Shown here: positions 34,388 through 42,619 of the stretch, one piece after another
Layout of the letters: every line of letters begins with the position of its first letter
Numbering within the stretch: the first letter of the stretch is position 1
From: Bacteroidota bacterium
GTDB lineage: Bacteria > Bacteroidota > Bacteroidia > UKL13-3
Assembly (NCBI GenBank): GCA_027484685.1
Contig: JAIXSO010000024.1
Location: 38,781-102,780 of the forward strand
Direction of reading: 5' to 3'
Length of the DNA stretch: 64,000 nt
Notes under the pieces: model-generated
What the model saw: only the letters and a program-made list of their open reading frames with translations
Told to the model about the DNA's origin: nothing
The model's database searches: none
Made by a program: the position numbers and the translations under genes

Positions 34388-35041
34388 ATGCCAAATCACA
34401 TTATTGCACCTTCTATACTTTCAGCAAATTTTGCACAATTAGGAACCGACATTGAAATGATTAATAAAAGTGAGGCCGATTGGTTTCACGTTGATGTAAT
34501 GGATGGGGTTTTTGTACCCAATATTTCGTTTGGATTTCCAGTAATGAAATCGTTACAAAAATTAGCAACCAAAACATTAGATGTTCATTTAATGATTGTT
34601 CAACCAGAACGTTATATTAATGACTTTAAAGATGTTGGCGCAAATATTCTATCAGTACATTACGAAGCTTGCACCCATTTGCACCGCACCATTTATGCCA
34701 TAAAAGAAGCTGGCATAAAAGCAGGTGTAGCCATTAACCCTCACACACCAATTGATTTATTGAAAGACATAATAGCCGATACTGATTTGGTATGTATGAT
34801 GAGTGTAAACCCTGGTTTTGGTGGGCAAAAATTTATTGAAAACACTTATAATAAATGTACTGATTTAAAGAATTTAATCATTCAAAAAAACAGCCATTGC
34901 TTAATAGAAATAGATGGAGGTGTAAATGAAATTACTGCACCTAAATTACTTAAAGCTGGTGCCGATGTTTTGGTTGCTGGCAATTATGTTTTTTCATCGG
35001 GCAATCCTACTGCAACCATTGCTAGCTTAAAGGCATTGTAA
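34388..35041 (+). CDS. rpe: Ribulose-phosphate 3-epimerase
   Basis: 217 residues starting MPNHIIAPSILSANFAQLG. Family motifs in order: 'SILSANF' (catalytic Ser/Asn), 'DWFHVDVMDGVFVPNISFG' with metal-binding His and Asp, 'LDVHLMI' with the second His, 'VCMMSVNPGFGGQKFIE', and 'EIDGGV' with the second Asp. It interconverts ribulose 5-phosphate and xylulose 5-phosphate in the pentose phosphate pathway. An in-frame TTG at 34352 lies upstream of a TATATTTG box, so the ATG is the true start. pdxA follows 46 bases later. Confidence 0.96.
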   Translation: MPNHIIAPSILSANFAQLGTDIEMINKSEADWFHVDVMDGVFVPNISFGFPVMKSLQKLATKTLDVHLMIVQPERYINDFKDVGANILSVHYEACTHLHRTIYAIKEAGIKAGVAINPHTPIDLLKDIIADTDLVCMMSVNPGFGGQKFIENTYNKCTDLKNLIIQKNSHCLIEIDGGVNEITAPKLLKAGADVLVAGNYVFSSGNPTATIASLKAL

Positions 35042-35087
35042 TTTTAAAAAACTTTATTAACTTTACACATTAACTTATCAAATAAAA

Positions 35088-36155
35088 ATGAGTAAACTTC
35101 CCGTTATAGGCATAACCATTGGCGATATTAATTCAATTGCTCCCGAAATAGTAATTAAAACTTTAAGCGATTTAAGAATTTGCGATTATTGTACTCCAAT
35201 TATTTATGCATCGCCAAAGGTAATTGGGTATTGGAAAAAAATTGTTGGTTTTCCTGAGTTTTTTGTAAATATCATAAAAACTCCCGAGCAAGTTAATACC
35301 AAGAAAATTAATTTAATACCATGTTGGGAAGAGGAAGTGGAAATAAAAGTAGGCGAAGCCAACGAAACTGGAGGTAAATACGCTTTTAAAAGTTTAGAAG
35401 TGGCCACCAGAGATTTAAAAGAAAAAAAACTAGATGGATTGGTAACAGCACCGCTAAATAAAAATTTAGTAAACAGTGAATTACTACCATTTAAAGGACA
35501 TACTGAATATTTAGCACATGAATTAAATAACCCTAATTATTTGATGTTTTTAGTTTGCAGTGAGCTAAAAGTTGGCTTAGTTACAGGCCATGTGCCAATA
35601 AAAGAAGTTGCTTCAAAATTAAGCAAAGAGCTAATTTTGAATAAAATAAAAATAATGAATCAATCGTTGAAAAACGATTTTAATTGTCAAAAACCAAAGA
35701 TTGCGGTTTTAGGCTTAAATCCACATGCGGGCGATGATGGATTGATAGGTTTAGAGGAAAAAGAAATGATAATTCCTGCTGTGCAAGCAGCGCAAAACGA
35801 AGGAATTTTGGCTTATGGCCCCTATCCTGCTGATGGATTTTTTGGATCGAAACAATACGAAAAGTTTGATGGCGTATTGGCCATGTACCACGATCAAGGC
35901 TTAATTCCTTTCAAATATTTTGCATTTACCGATGGTGTAAACTATACAGCAGGTTTAAACACTGTACGTACTTCGCCAGACCATGGTACAGCATACGACA
36001 TTGCAGGAAAAAACAAAGCTGATGAAAGTAGTTTAAGAAATGCCATATATTTAGCGCTTGATATTATAGCAAGACGCACTGATAACGATGAGTTACGAGC
36101 TAATCCACTAGCTTTCCAACAGTTTAAACGAGAGCGCTTTAGAATGGACTTTTAA
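35088..36155 (+). CDS. pdxA: 4-hydroxythreonine-4-phosphate dehydrogenase
   Basis: 355 residues. PdxA motifs: 'ITIGDINSIAPEI' (about 9-21), 'LVTAPLNKNLV', 'GHTEYLAHEL' with the first metal-binding His, 'TGHVPIKEVASKL', 'LGLNPHAGDDGLIG' with the second His, 'GPYPADGFF', and 'AMYHDQGLIPFKYF' with the third. It oxidises 4-phosphohydroxy-L-threonine in the DXP-dependent vitamin B6 pathway. Residues after GD are INSIAPE where many homologs have PAGIGPE. It lies downstream of rpe in the same direction; pentose phosphates and B6 synthesis share intermediates, so co-expression is plausible. Confidence 0.95.
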   Translation: MSKLPVIGITIGDINSIAPEIVIKTLSDLRICDYCTPIIYASPKVIGYWKKIVGFPEFFVNIIKTPEQVNTKKINLIPCWEEEVEIKVGEANETGGKYAFKSLEVATRDLKEKKLDGLVTAPLNKNLVNSELLPFKGHTEYLAHELNNPNYLMFLVCSELKVGLVTGHVPIKEVASKLSKELILNKIKIMNQSLKNDFNCQKPKIAVLGLNPHAGDDGLIGLEEKEMIIPAVQAAQNEGILAYGPYPADGFFGSKQYEKFDGVLAMYHDQGLIPFKYFAFTDGVNYTAGLNTVRTSPDHGTAYDIAGKNKADESSLRNAIYLALDIIARRTDNDELRANPLAFQQFKRERFRMDF

Positions 36156-36252
36156 CACATTTAATTAAAATCAATCTAAATAAATTACATGATAATTGTT
36201 TTAGTTTCTATATGTTTTTTTATTCATATTGCAACATATTATTTAATATAGA

Positions 36253-37338
36253 ATGACCAAAATTAAATTCGACAACAAAAACCCTGAATTTTTCAATGTA
36301 TTAAAAGCTCGCGTTGAAGAGTATTTTGAAACAAAAAACATTAAGCCTACTGGTAATTACAAACTGTATTCCAAAACGGCTATTTTATTATCTGTATTAG
36401 CTGCTTGTTACATTACATTGGTGTTTTTTACACCTGAATCAAATTTGATAAGTGTGCTTATTTGTATTGTACTTGGTGTTGATTTAGCTGCTATTGGATT
36501 TAATGTAATGCACGATGGTGCACATGGAAGTTACTCTACTAAAAAATGGATTAACGAAGCTATGAGCTACTCATTAAACATAATGGGCGGCAGCAGCTAT
36601 TTATGGAAACAAAAACACAATATCAACCATCACTCTTATACCAATATTGAAGGTATGGACGATGATATTGATATCAAACCTTTTATACGTGTTCATGCAG
36701 ACCAAGACAGTAAATGGTTCCATCGTTTTCAGCATATTTATGGACTTTTACTTTATGGTTTAACCTACATTTTTTGGGTGTTTTTCAACGATTTTAAAAA
36801 ATATTTTGCTAGTCGTATTTCTGACTATACTCCACTACGCAAAATGGATGTTAAAGAACATATCATATTTTGGGTTACCAAAGTTGGCTATGTAGGCTTA
36901 TTTTTAGTACTTCCAATATTTTTTGCTGGTTTAATACCTACAATAATTGGATATTTAATTAGTGTTTTTGTATGCGGTTTAGTTATAGCTATTGTTTTCC
37001 AATTAGCGCATATTTTAGAAGATATGGATTTTGTTGATACCAATGGAACTTCTATGAAAATTGAAACAGAATGGGCTATTCACCAAATTAATACAACTGC
37101 AAATTTTGCTACAAAAAGCAGAAGCATGACTTGGTTTATGGGTGGTTTAAATTTTCAAATAGAACATCATTTATTCCCACGTATTAGCCATGTGCATTAC
37201 CCTCAAATTCACAAAATTGTTAAACAAGCTTGCGCTGAATTTGATATTAAATACAAAGAATTTCCAACTGTATTAAGTGCAATTCGTTCCCATTTATTGC
37301 ATTTAAAAGCAATGGGTACAGCTAAAGCAGTTGCTTAA
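36253..37338 (+). CDS. Membrane fatty-acid / acyl-CoA desaturase
   Basis: 361 residues with four main hydrophobic stretches (about 44-62, 66-85, 165-185, 210-245). The three histidine boxes of the di-iron desaturases are 'HDGAHGSYS' (about 99), 'HNINHHSYTN' (about 121) and 'QIEHHLFPRISH' (about 307), the QxxHH form typical of front-end (Delta-5/Delta-6-like) or linoleoyl-CoA desaturases. No cytochrome b5 domain is fused. The enzyme inserts a double bond in membrane fatty acids; regiospecificity cannot be predicted. It ends at a strong terminator (37357). Confidence 0.9.
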   Translation: MTKIKFDNKNPEFFNVLKARVEEYFETKNIKPTGNYKLYSKTAILLSVLAACYITLVFFTPESNLISVLICIVLGVDLAAIGFNVMHDGAHGSYSTKKWINEAMSYSLNIMGGSSYLWKQKHNINHHSYTNIEGMDDDIDIKPFIRVHADQDSKWFHRFQHIYGLLLYGLTYIFWVFFNDFKKYFASRISDYTPLRKMDVKEHIIFWVTKVGYVGLFLVLPIFFAGLIPTIIGYLISVFVCGLVIAIVFQLAHILEDMDFVDTNGTSMKIETEWAIHQINTTANFATKSRSMTWFMGGLNFQIEHHLFPRISHVHYPQIHKIVKQACAEFDIKYKEFPTVLSAIRSHLLHLKAMGTAKAVA

Positions 37339-37356
37339 CTAATAAAAAATTTCGAA

Positions 37357-37389
37357 GGCCATTAACCTAATAAGTTAGTGGCTTTTTTT
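37357..37389 (+). terminator. Terminator of the desaturase gene
   Basis: GCCATTAAC (37358-37366) pairs with GTTAGTGGC (37374-37382; one T-G pair) and is followed by seven T residues. Confidence 0.8.
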
Positions 37390-37715
37390 ATGCCCTTTTT
37401 TTTAGTTAACAAATATTCAACTTCTTTTAGTGTTCGCTCATCACTTGGTTTCGTTGCGTCTTTCCCGCATTTCATTCAAGGTTATATTTAAAACTATAAC
37501 ACCTTGAAATAACTTAAAGGAGTTTATTTAGAATAGGCCAACAAGTAAAACTTAGTCTATTCAATAAAAAATTAACTACACAGTTTAAGGAATTAAATAA
37601 CTAAAAATGAGGAATATATTATAAAAAAACCACATACAACTTAGACACATAGCTAATAAACTATATTTCTCTGTTCTATGTGGTTAAAAAAATTAAAAGT
37701 CTTTCTTCTAAAAAT
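37390..37715. repeat. Gene-free stretch with 58-bp hairpin element, copy 2
   Basis: The stretch is AT-rich with no frame of coding character. Its one clear feature is the hairpin at 37628-37685: two 25-base arms beginning AACCACATAC around an 8-base loop, the same layout as 31848-31905. Both copies lie 30-80 bases beyond the stop codon of a minus-strand gene. 37440-37475 contains a 'tcccgcattt' piece resembling the repeats at 1270 and 2075. Confidence 0.7.
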
Positions 37716-38645
37716 CTATTTCAATTCAAACTCAACCGAACCAATTTTAAAACCTTCGGAAAACAACTCAGCTTTGTATTTACCAGCAGCAAATTCAGAG
37801 CCTTTTGCCCAATAAACAGTTACATCTTGCGCTTCTTGCGTAAACTCTATGGTTTTCTTTTGGGTATATAACGATTCTTCGCCTTGGAATTTAAAAGTAG
37901 CTGTTCCTGTGGCTTGGTTATACAATGTAGTTCCATCTTGAGTGGTTAGTTTTAAATAAATGTCTTTACTTCCTTTTTCAGCCACATAATTTTCCGCAAC
38001 TTTAAAGGTTAGTTTTATTTGCTCTACTTGCTTGGCTTTCATGGTTTCTTTCTCTTTTCCATTACCACGTAATTTTATACCAGTAACCATTATAGCCGAA
38101 GTATTTAATTTAGCACCAATGGCTACTTTATTTTTTAAGCCAGCATTTTCCACACTCAAGTTTTCATTATTTCGTTTTTGAGCATTGATACTTCCTTTCA
38201 AGTTATCATTTTCACGGTTTAATATTACTATTTGTGTTGAAAGTGAATCTATTTGAGTTAAGTATTTGCGTTTGTAATAACGCAATTGCTCAATTTCTTC
38301 CATGGCTTTATCCAAATCGGCTTTACTGACTCTATCTTGTGCCAATAATCGTTTAATTCTATCAGCATATACTTTTAAGTCGTTATCTTTTTGGCTCACC
38401 AAACTATCTAACGATGCATTTTGACCTTTATAACTTTGTAACTCGTTGGTAGTAATTTTCAATAAAGAATCAAGCGAGTTTTTAGCATCTTTGGTATCAA
38501 ATAATTCTTCTTCGGTAACAGCCAATTTTTGGTCTGTTTTAAAATAATTATAAATAAAAAAGCCATTTAGTACAGTTAAAATTGCAACTAAAGCCCATGG
38601 TAGTATAACGGCTAGGCGATTACGTTTTTCTTTATTTTCTTCCAT
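37716..38645 (-). CDS. Membrane-anchored coiled-coil protein
   Basis: 309 residues starting MEENKEKRNRLAVILPWAL; six more from 38663 are unlikely. One transmembrane helix (about 11-31) is followed by a coiled coil of about 130 residues (about 45-180; heptad-rich, Leu/Lys/Asp/Asn) and a C-terminal beta-rich domain of about 110 residues ('YVAEKGSKDIYLKLTTQDG', 'FTQEAQDVTVYWAKGSEFA'). The helix would place the coil and domain in the periplasm. This layout is common among conserved Bacteroidota proteins of unknown role. Automatic annotation may call it SMC-like because of the coil; I see no ATPase motif. Confidence 0.8.
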   Translation of the reverse strand: MEENKEKRNRLAVILPWALVAILTVLNGFFIYNYFKTDQKLAVTEEELFDTKDAKNSLDSLLKITTNELQSYKGQNASLDSLVSQKDNDLKVYADRIKRLLAQDRVSKADLDKAMEEIEQLRYYKRKYLTQIDSLSTQIVILNRENDNLKGSINAQKRNNENLSVENAGLKNKVAIGAKLNTSAIMVTGIKLRGNGKEKETMKAKQVEQIKLTFKVAENYVAEKGSKDIYLKLTTQDGTTLYNQATGTATFKFQGEESLYTQKKTIEFTQEAQDVTVYWAKGSEFAAGKYKAELFSEGFKIGSVEFELK

Positions 38646-38704
38646 TGGGCGCAAAAATATCAAAAAAAAGCAACAAAAGTGGCTATTGGTTCAGTTATAA
38701 AAAA

Positions 38705-39505
38705 TTAATTTGATAATTGAGCTAGCAATTGCCTGAAATAACTACAGCTATGCAATAATCTGCTGCCATACCAACTAAACATTTCGCCATCTACCAACAG
38801 TATTTTTGCCTTTGGCAATATTTGTTGAAGCTCTGCAATGTGTTTAACTTTAAATGGATAAGGCTCGCTCGAAAGAAAGATAAAATCAGGATTGGCTGCC
38901 ACTAAATCTTCGTTGGTTACTTGCGGATAACGGTCTAAATGATTGGCAAATACATTATCAAAATTTAATTTTTGCAATAAATGATTGATAAAAGTGTGGT
39001 TAGCCGCCACCATGTATGGATTTCGCCAAATAAAATAAGCCACTTTATTATTTGGGTTATCAAATAATTGCAAATCACTAAAACTAAGCCTAATTTGATT
39101 TACTATTTGGTTGGCAGCTTCGGGTTTATTTACCACTTCACCTAAATTTTTCATCATTTCATAGGCATCTTCAAGGGTGTAAATATCGCTCATCCAAACA
39201 GGATAATGATGCATTAAATACTCCATTTGTTTTTGCTCGTTTTCTTCTTTATTACCTATAATTAAATCGGGTTTTAGCTGAGCAATTACATCCAATTTCA
39301 GGTTTTTAGTGCCGCCAATAATGGTTTTGGTTTTGTGTTTACTTTCGGGATGAATGCAAAATAAAGTTTGCCCAACAATTTCTTCATCCAAACCTAAATC
39401 GTATAAAAATTCGGTTTGCGATGGAACTAACGAAATAATGCGTTTAGGAGGAAAATTGATTGAAACATTTCGCCCTAATTGGTCAGTAAATAATTTTGTT
39501 TCCAT
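38705..39505 (-). CDS. Helical-backbone metal-receptor (BtuF/TroA-like) protein without signal peptide
   Basis: 266 residues starting METKLFTDQLGRNVSINFPPKRIISLVPSQTE in pieces. The segments 'RIISLVPSQTEFLYDLGL', 'VGQTLFCIHP', 'DVIAQLKPDLIIGNKEEN' and 'DFIFLSSEPYPFKVKH' are those of cobalamin/iron-siderophore binding proteins of the periplasmic binding protein clan. No signal peptide or lipobox is present, so unlike classical BtuF it appears cytoplasmic; such forms are known near corrinoid genes, and a cobalamin adenosyltransferase gene is 2 kb away. It is divergent from the membrane protein at 39581. Confidence 0.82.
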   Translation of the reverse strand: METKLFTDQLGRNVSINFPPKRIISLVPSQTEFLYDLGLDEEIVGQTLFCIHPESKHKTKTIIGGTKNLKLDVIAQLKPDLIIGNKEENEQKQMEYLMHHYPVWMSDIYTLEDAYEMMKNLGEVVNKPEAANQIVNQIRLSFSDLQLFDNPNNKVAYFIWRNPYMVAANHTFINHLLQKLNFDNVFANHLDRYPQVTNEDLVAANPDFIFLSSEPYPFKVKHIAELQQILPKAKILLVDGEMFSWYGSRLLHSCSYFRQLLAQLSN

Positions 39506-39580
39506 TTTAACCGTTGTTTTAAAATACTTGGATTAATTGCAAAGCAAATGTATTTTTACCAATAAATATACTTTAAAACT

Positions 39581-40543
39581 TTGGGCATTTTAAAATACAA
39601 AAACATACTTATTACGGTGGTGCTTTTTATGGCTATAATCTTGGTGCGCTTTAATGGCAATCAAGTTATTGTAAAACAGCAACCTTACGATTCGAAGTAT
39701 TTTAAAGCGTATGTGGAATATTTCAGAGGTCAAATTCCAACCGAAGCCATAAGGCCAGCTACCAATTGGCGATTTTTGATTCCATTAATAGCCAGTCAGT
39801 TGCCATTTAGCGAAATGACATCCATTAATTTATTGAATGCTATATTTTTAGGTTTATCGCTTATATTATTTTTCAAAATACAAACCCATTTAAATGTTCC
39901 AAATAAAATGATTTGGGCAAGTATTTGGCTTTTTATCGTTTCATTCCCAACCTTTTATTATGCTACCATTGGTTATGTAGATGCTTCTTTGTTTTTATTT
40001 ATAGCCATCAGTATTTATGCTACTTTAAACAATAATTCTTGGCTTTTTACACTAGCTATTTTAATAGGCTTATGCGTAAAAGAAACAATGGTAATAGCAG
40101 CGCCTTTTTATTTGGTTTATCATTTTAAAACCAATAGAAAAAATGCCATTTTAAACACGTTAGTTACAGCTATTTTATCAGTTAGTTTATTATTAATTAT
40201 TAAGCAAAACGCGCCTGTAACTGATTTAAGTACAAAGAATAATTTTTGGCAATTTGGAACATCCAACGCCATTACTAATTTTTATAGATTTAATACTTGG
40301 ATAAGTTTTATAGCCAGTTTTGGAGCACTAGGTTTAGCTATTACATTAAATAGAAAAACAATTTTTAAAAATATAATAACCAATAACTTAACACTTGCTT
40401 GTTTAGCAAGTTTTGGTGTTGGTTTTGTGCTTTACTCCCTCTCCTATTTTTCAACCATTGCCGATGGAAGGATAATTTGGCTCACTTATTTTTATATGCT
40501 TTTGCCATTAGCAAGCGTTAAAGTTATTGAAGCTAAAAAATAA
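39581..40543 (+). CDS. Polytopic membrane protein, glycosyltransferase-C-like
   Basis: 320 residues with about eight hydrophobic helices (first about 8-24). 'QQPYDSKYFKAYVEYFRGQ' and 'RPATNWRFLIPLIASQLP' between helices 1 and 2 resemble the first loop of GT-C or EpsG-like membrane proteins, and 'VKETMVIAAPFYL' recurs in GT-C enzymes ('KET' motif). No donor or acceptor can be proposed. No ATG precedes the first helix; the start is taken as TTG at 39581, which overlaps a TTTG motif, so the true start is uncertain by a few codons. Confidence 0.7.
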   Translation: MGILKYKNILITVVLFMAIILVRFNGNQVIVKQQPYDSKYFKAYVEYFRGQIPTEAIRPATNWRFLIPLIASQLPFSEMTSINLLNAIFLGLSLILFFKIQTHLNVPNKMIWASIWLFIVSFPTFYYATIGYVDASLFLFIAISIYATLNNNSWLFTLAILIGLCVKETMVIAAPFYLVYHFKTNRKNAILNTLVTAILSVSLLLIIKQNAPVTDLSTKNNFWQFGTSNAITNFYRFNTWISFIASFGALGLAITLNRKTIFKNIITNNLTLACLASFGVGFVLYSLSYFSTIADGRIIWLTYFYMLLPLASVKVIEAKK

Positions 40544-40604
40544 CAACCTAAATTCCCGAATAAAACGCTAGTATTTATTTAAATTCAATCTATTTAAAAC
40601 TAAA

Positions 40605-40680
40605 AAGACAGGCTCGTCCCTACGGGACTTTAAACTGTATTAGTTATATTTATGCTACCATAAGTAAGCCTCTACGAGGC
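40605..40680 (+). repeat. Two-hairpin intergenic element, divergent copy 3
   Basis: Two five-base-stem triloop hairpins, GTCCC-TAC-GGGAC (40616-40628) and GCCTC-TAC-GAGGC (40668-40680), lie 52 bases apart, the same layout as at 18524/18574 and 20011/20061 but with different stem sequences. The rest of the 40544-40774 gap shows nothing else. Confidence 0.6.
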
Positions 40681-40774
40681 TATTTTGATAATTTATAACT
40701 ATTAAACTTGTAATACTTCATAATTTATCATTCATAATTACCAACGCTTAACCCAAAATTAGATATACAAGTAT

Positions 40775-41329
40775 TTACATTCTTGGTTTCCAAGCTATTT
40801 CATTTGCACCTGAATCAATTACAATTTTGCGCGAAAGCATAAACAAATAATCGCTCAAACGATTGAGGTATTTGGTTACAATTGGATTTACCTCGGTTTC
40901 GGTAGCCAAATGAACCACCAAACGCTCTGCCCTGCGGCAAATACAGCGAGCTACATGGCAATGCGATGCAACAATATTGCCACCAGGCAACACAAAACTT
41001 TTCAGTTCAGGCAAAGTTTTATCCATGGTATCCATTTCGTTTTCAAGCAACTCAATGTCAGCTTCGTGTAAATCAGGCACTTTCATTTTACTTTTTTCAG
41101 GGTCGCTAGCCAAAAGACTACCAATGGTAAAAAGTCTATCTTGAATTTCGGCCAAAGTTTGATGTGCATGTGGAGCCACCAAACTATCTTTTATTAAGCC
41201 AATATAGGAGTTTAACTCATCAACCGTTCCGTAACTTTCAATACGTAAATGAAACTTAGGTACACGCACACCACCAATTAACGAAGTTTGGCCAGCATCG
41301 CCAGTTTTAGTATAAATTTTAAACGACAT
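40775..41329 (-). CDS. PduO-type ATP:cob(I)alamin adenosyltransferase
   Basis: 184 residues. Family motifs: N-terminal ATP loop 'KIYTKTGDAGQTSLIGG' (about 4-20), 'RIESYGTVDELNSYIGL' (about 28-44), and the C-terminal helix 'RCICRRAERLVVHLA' with 'YLNRLSDYLFMLSRKI', where the Arg and Asp residues bind ATP. It makes adenosylcobalamin from reduced cobalamin in the cytoplasm. No cobalamin riboswitch was recognised upstream. The nearby BtuF-like protein (38705) is a possible partner. Confidence 0.94.
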   Translation of the reverse strand: MSFKIYTKTGDAGQTSLIGGVRVPKFHLRIESYGTVDELNSYIGLIKDSLVAPHAHQTLAEIQDRLFTIGSLLASDPEKSKMKVPDLHEADIELLENEMDTMDKTLPELKSFVLPGGNIVASHCHVARCICRRAERLVVHLATETEVNPIVTKYLNRLSDYLFMLSRKIVIDSGANEIAWKPRM

Positions 41330-41523
41330 AGTATTAATTACAAAGAGGCTGCAATATAGTTTTAAAATTAGGAAGTAGAATCAAATTAACACCAACAAAA
41401 AAGCCTTTGAGAAATAACCTATATAGTTATCTAGACTCAACTCAATAAAATAGGTTTAAGTAAGAAAGATTTCGTACCATAATGTGTTTCAGGCAACAAA
41501 AGGAAAATACCTAGCCAAACATA

Positions 41524-41624
41524 TTTATCCAAAAACTAAAGCGGTTTTTTGTAATTAATTACTTTATTTGATGTAAAATTTGAGGTTGATAATGCTTTGC
41601 TTAACATCAACATCGGCATAATAA
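41524..41624 (+). repeat. Duplicated upstream segment, copy 1
   Basis: About 101 bases matching 42508-42610 in order, with shared runs 'caaaaactaaagcggttttt', 'ttgatgtaaaattt' and 'aacatcggcataataa'. Each copy ends within 10 bases of the start of a secreted-protein gene. The part of the gap before it (41330-41523) shows nothing recognisable. Confidence 0.8.
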
Positions 41625-41629
41625 TTAAG

Positions 41630-42418
41630 TTGACATATAAAAGATTTCTATATTTTTCCCTATTTATCCTTTACAATTCATTTTGTTATGGTCAATATTT
41701 TTTTGATGAGTTTGTATCAGAACACGGACGGAAAATATTTAAAAAGTTACCTTTTAAATCTTTTACATATTGCTTTATAGATTCTTCTGAAACGAATAAC
41801 TATCAAGAAGTAGATGATTATTTTTTAGATAGTTTAGGAAATCTTTTAGAGACTGTGAGTTCAGATAGGAATTATATTGACAAGTATTCTTATTTCGAAA
41901 ATAAAATACTGAGCGAAACCAACTTTTCCAACTCTGAAATTTATAGCCAGCAACTATATAAATATGAAAAGAATAATTTGGTTGAAATTTTATGTATTGA
42001 GCATGGAGATACTGTCAAAAATTATACTTTTACAATTAAAGGAGAAAAACCTATACAAATGACTGTAAGTAATTTAAAAGATGGTTCTTTTCAAAAATCT
42101 TTTTTTTATTATAAAGCAAATAAAATATGTAAAGACGTCATTTCTTCGGCAGTTGATACTATCATTTATAATTATTTGTATCAAGATACTTTTTTAAAAA
42201 GTGTTTATAAAGGAAGTTATAAGGTATCAGAAATAACTTATTATGATAATGGACTGATTAAGGATGTTATTAGATATAAACCAGGTATAGAACATTTTGA
42301 TCATAAAAAAACATTTGTTTATAATGAAGATGGAGTTATTAAATATGAAATTATTCTATTTAAAAATAATAAAGGACAGTTTCAAAAGTGGTATCTTTTT
42401 TACGTAGAGAAGAAATAA
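41630..42418 (+). CDS. Hypothetical exported protein
   Basis: 262 residues if read from the TTG at 41630 (LTYKRFLYFSLFILYNSFCYGQ gives a good signal peptide, written here in two parts LTYKRFLYFSLF and ILYNSFCYGQ). The frame is open upstream to a TTG at 41597, but that part is the duplicated noncoding segment, and no ATG precedes the signal peptide. The mature part has several 'YxDNGLIKDVIRY'-like beta units ('FVYNEDGVIKYEI') resembling RHS/YD-type or MORN-like strands, without a recognised domain. Secreted, function unknown. Confidence 0.65.
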   Translation: MTYKRFLYFSLFILYNSFCYGQYFFDEFVSEHGRKIFKKLPFKSFTYCFIDSSETNNYQEVDDYFLDSLGNLLETVSSDRNYIDKYSYFENKILSETNFSNSEIYSQQLYKYEKNNLVEILCIEHGDTVKNYTFTIKGEKPIQMTVSNLKDGSFQKSFFYYKANKICKDVISSAVDTIIYNYLYQDTFLKSVYKGSYKVSEITYYDNGLIKDVIRYKPGIEHFDHKKTFVYNEDGVIKYEIILFKNNKGQFQKWYLFYVEKK

Positions 42419-42507
42419 AATCAACCATCCTAATTCTACACTAATCCATACCTACGGATTGAAAATGAAAAAAGAGTTTATAACTTTTACATTATAAAAC
42501 CGAACAG

Positions 42508-42610
42508 TTTTATACAAAAACTAAAGCGGTTTTTTGTAATAAAACTATTTAATTTGATGTAAAATTTGATGTTGATGATGTTTCCCTAAATAGCAACATC
42601 GGCATAATAA
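42508..42610 (+). repeat. Duplicated upstream segment, copy 2
   Basis: Counterpart of 41524-41624; ends 9 bases before the ATG at 42620. It contains a small hairpin, GATGTTG with CAACATC. Confidence 0.8.
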
Positions 42611-42619
42611 CCCTGCACC

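Noticed and set aside
41330..41523. Cobalamin riboswitch upstream of the adenosyltransferase
   Set aside because: The B12-box-like sequence expected in such a leader was not found on the minus strand upstream of 41329.
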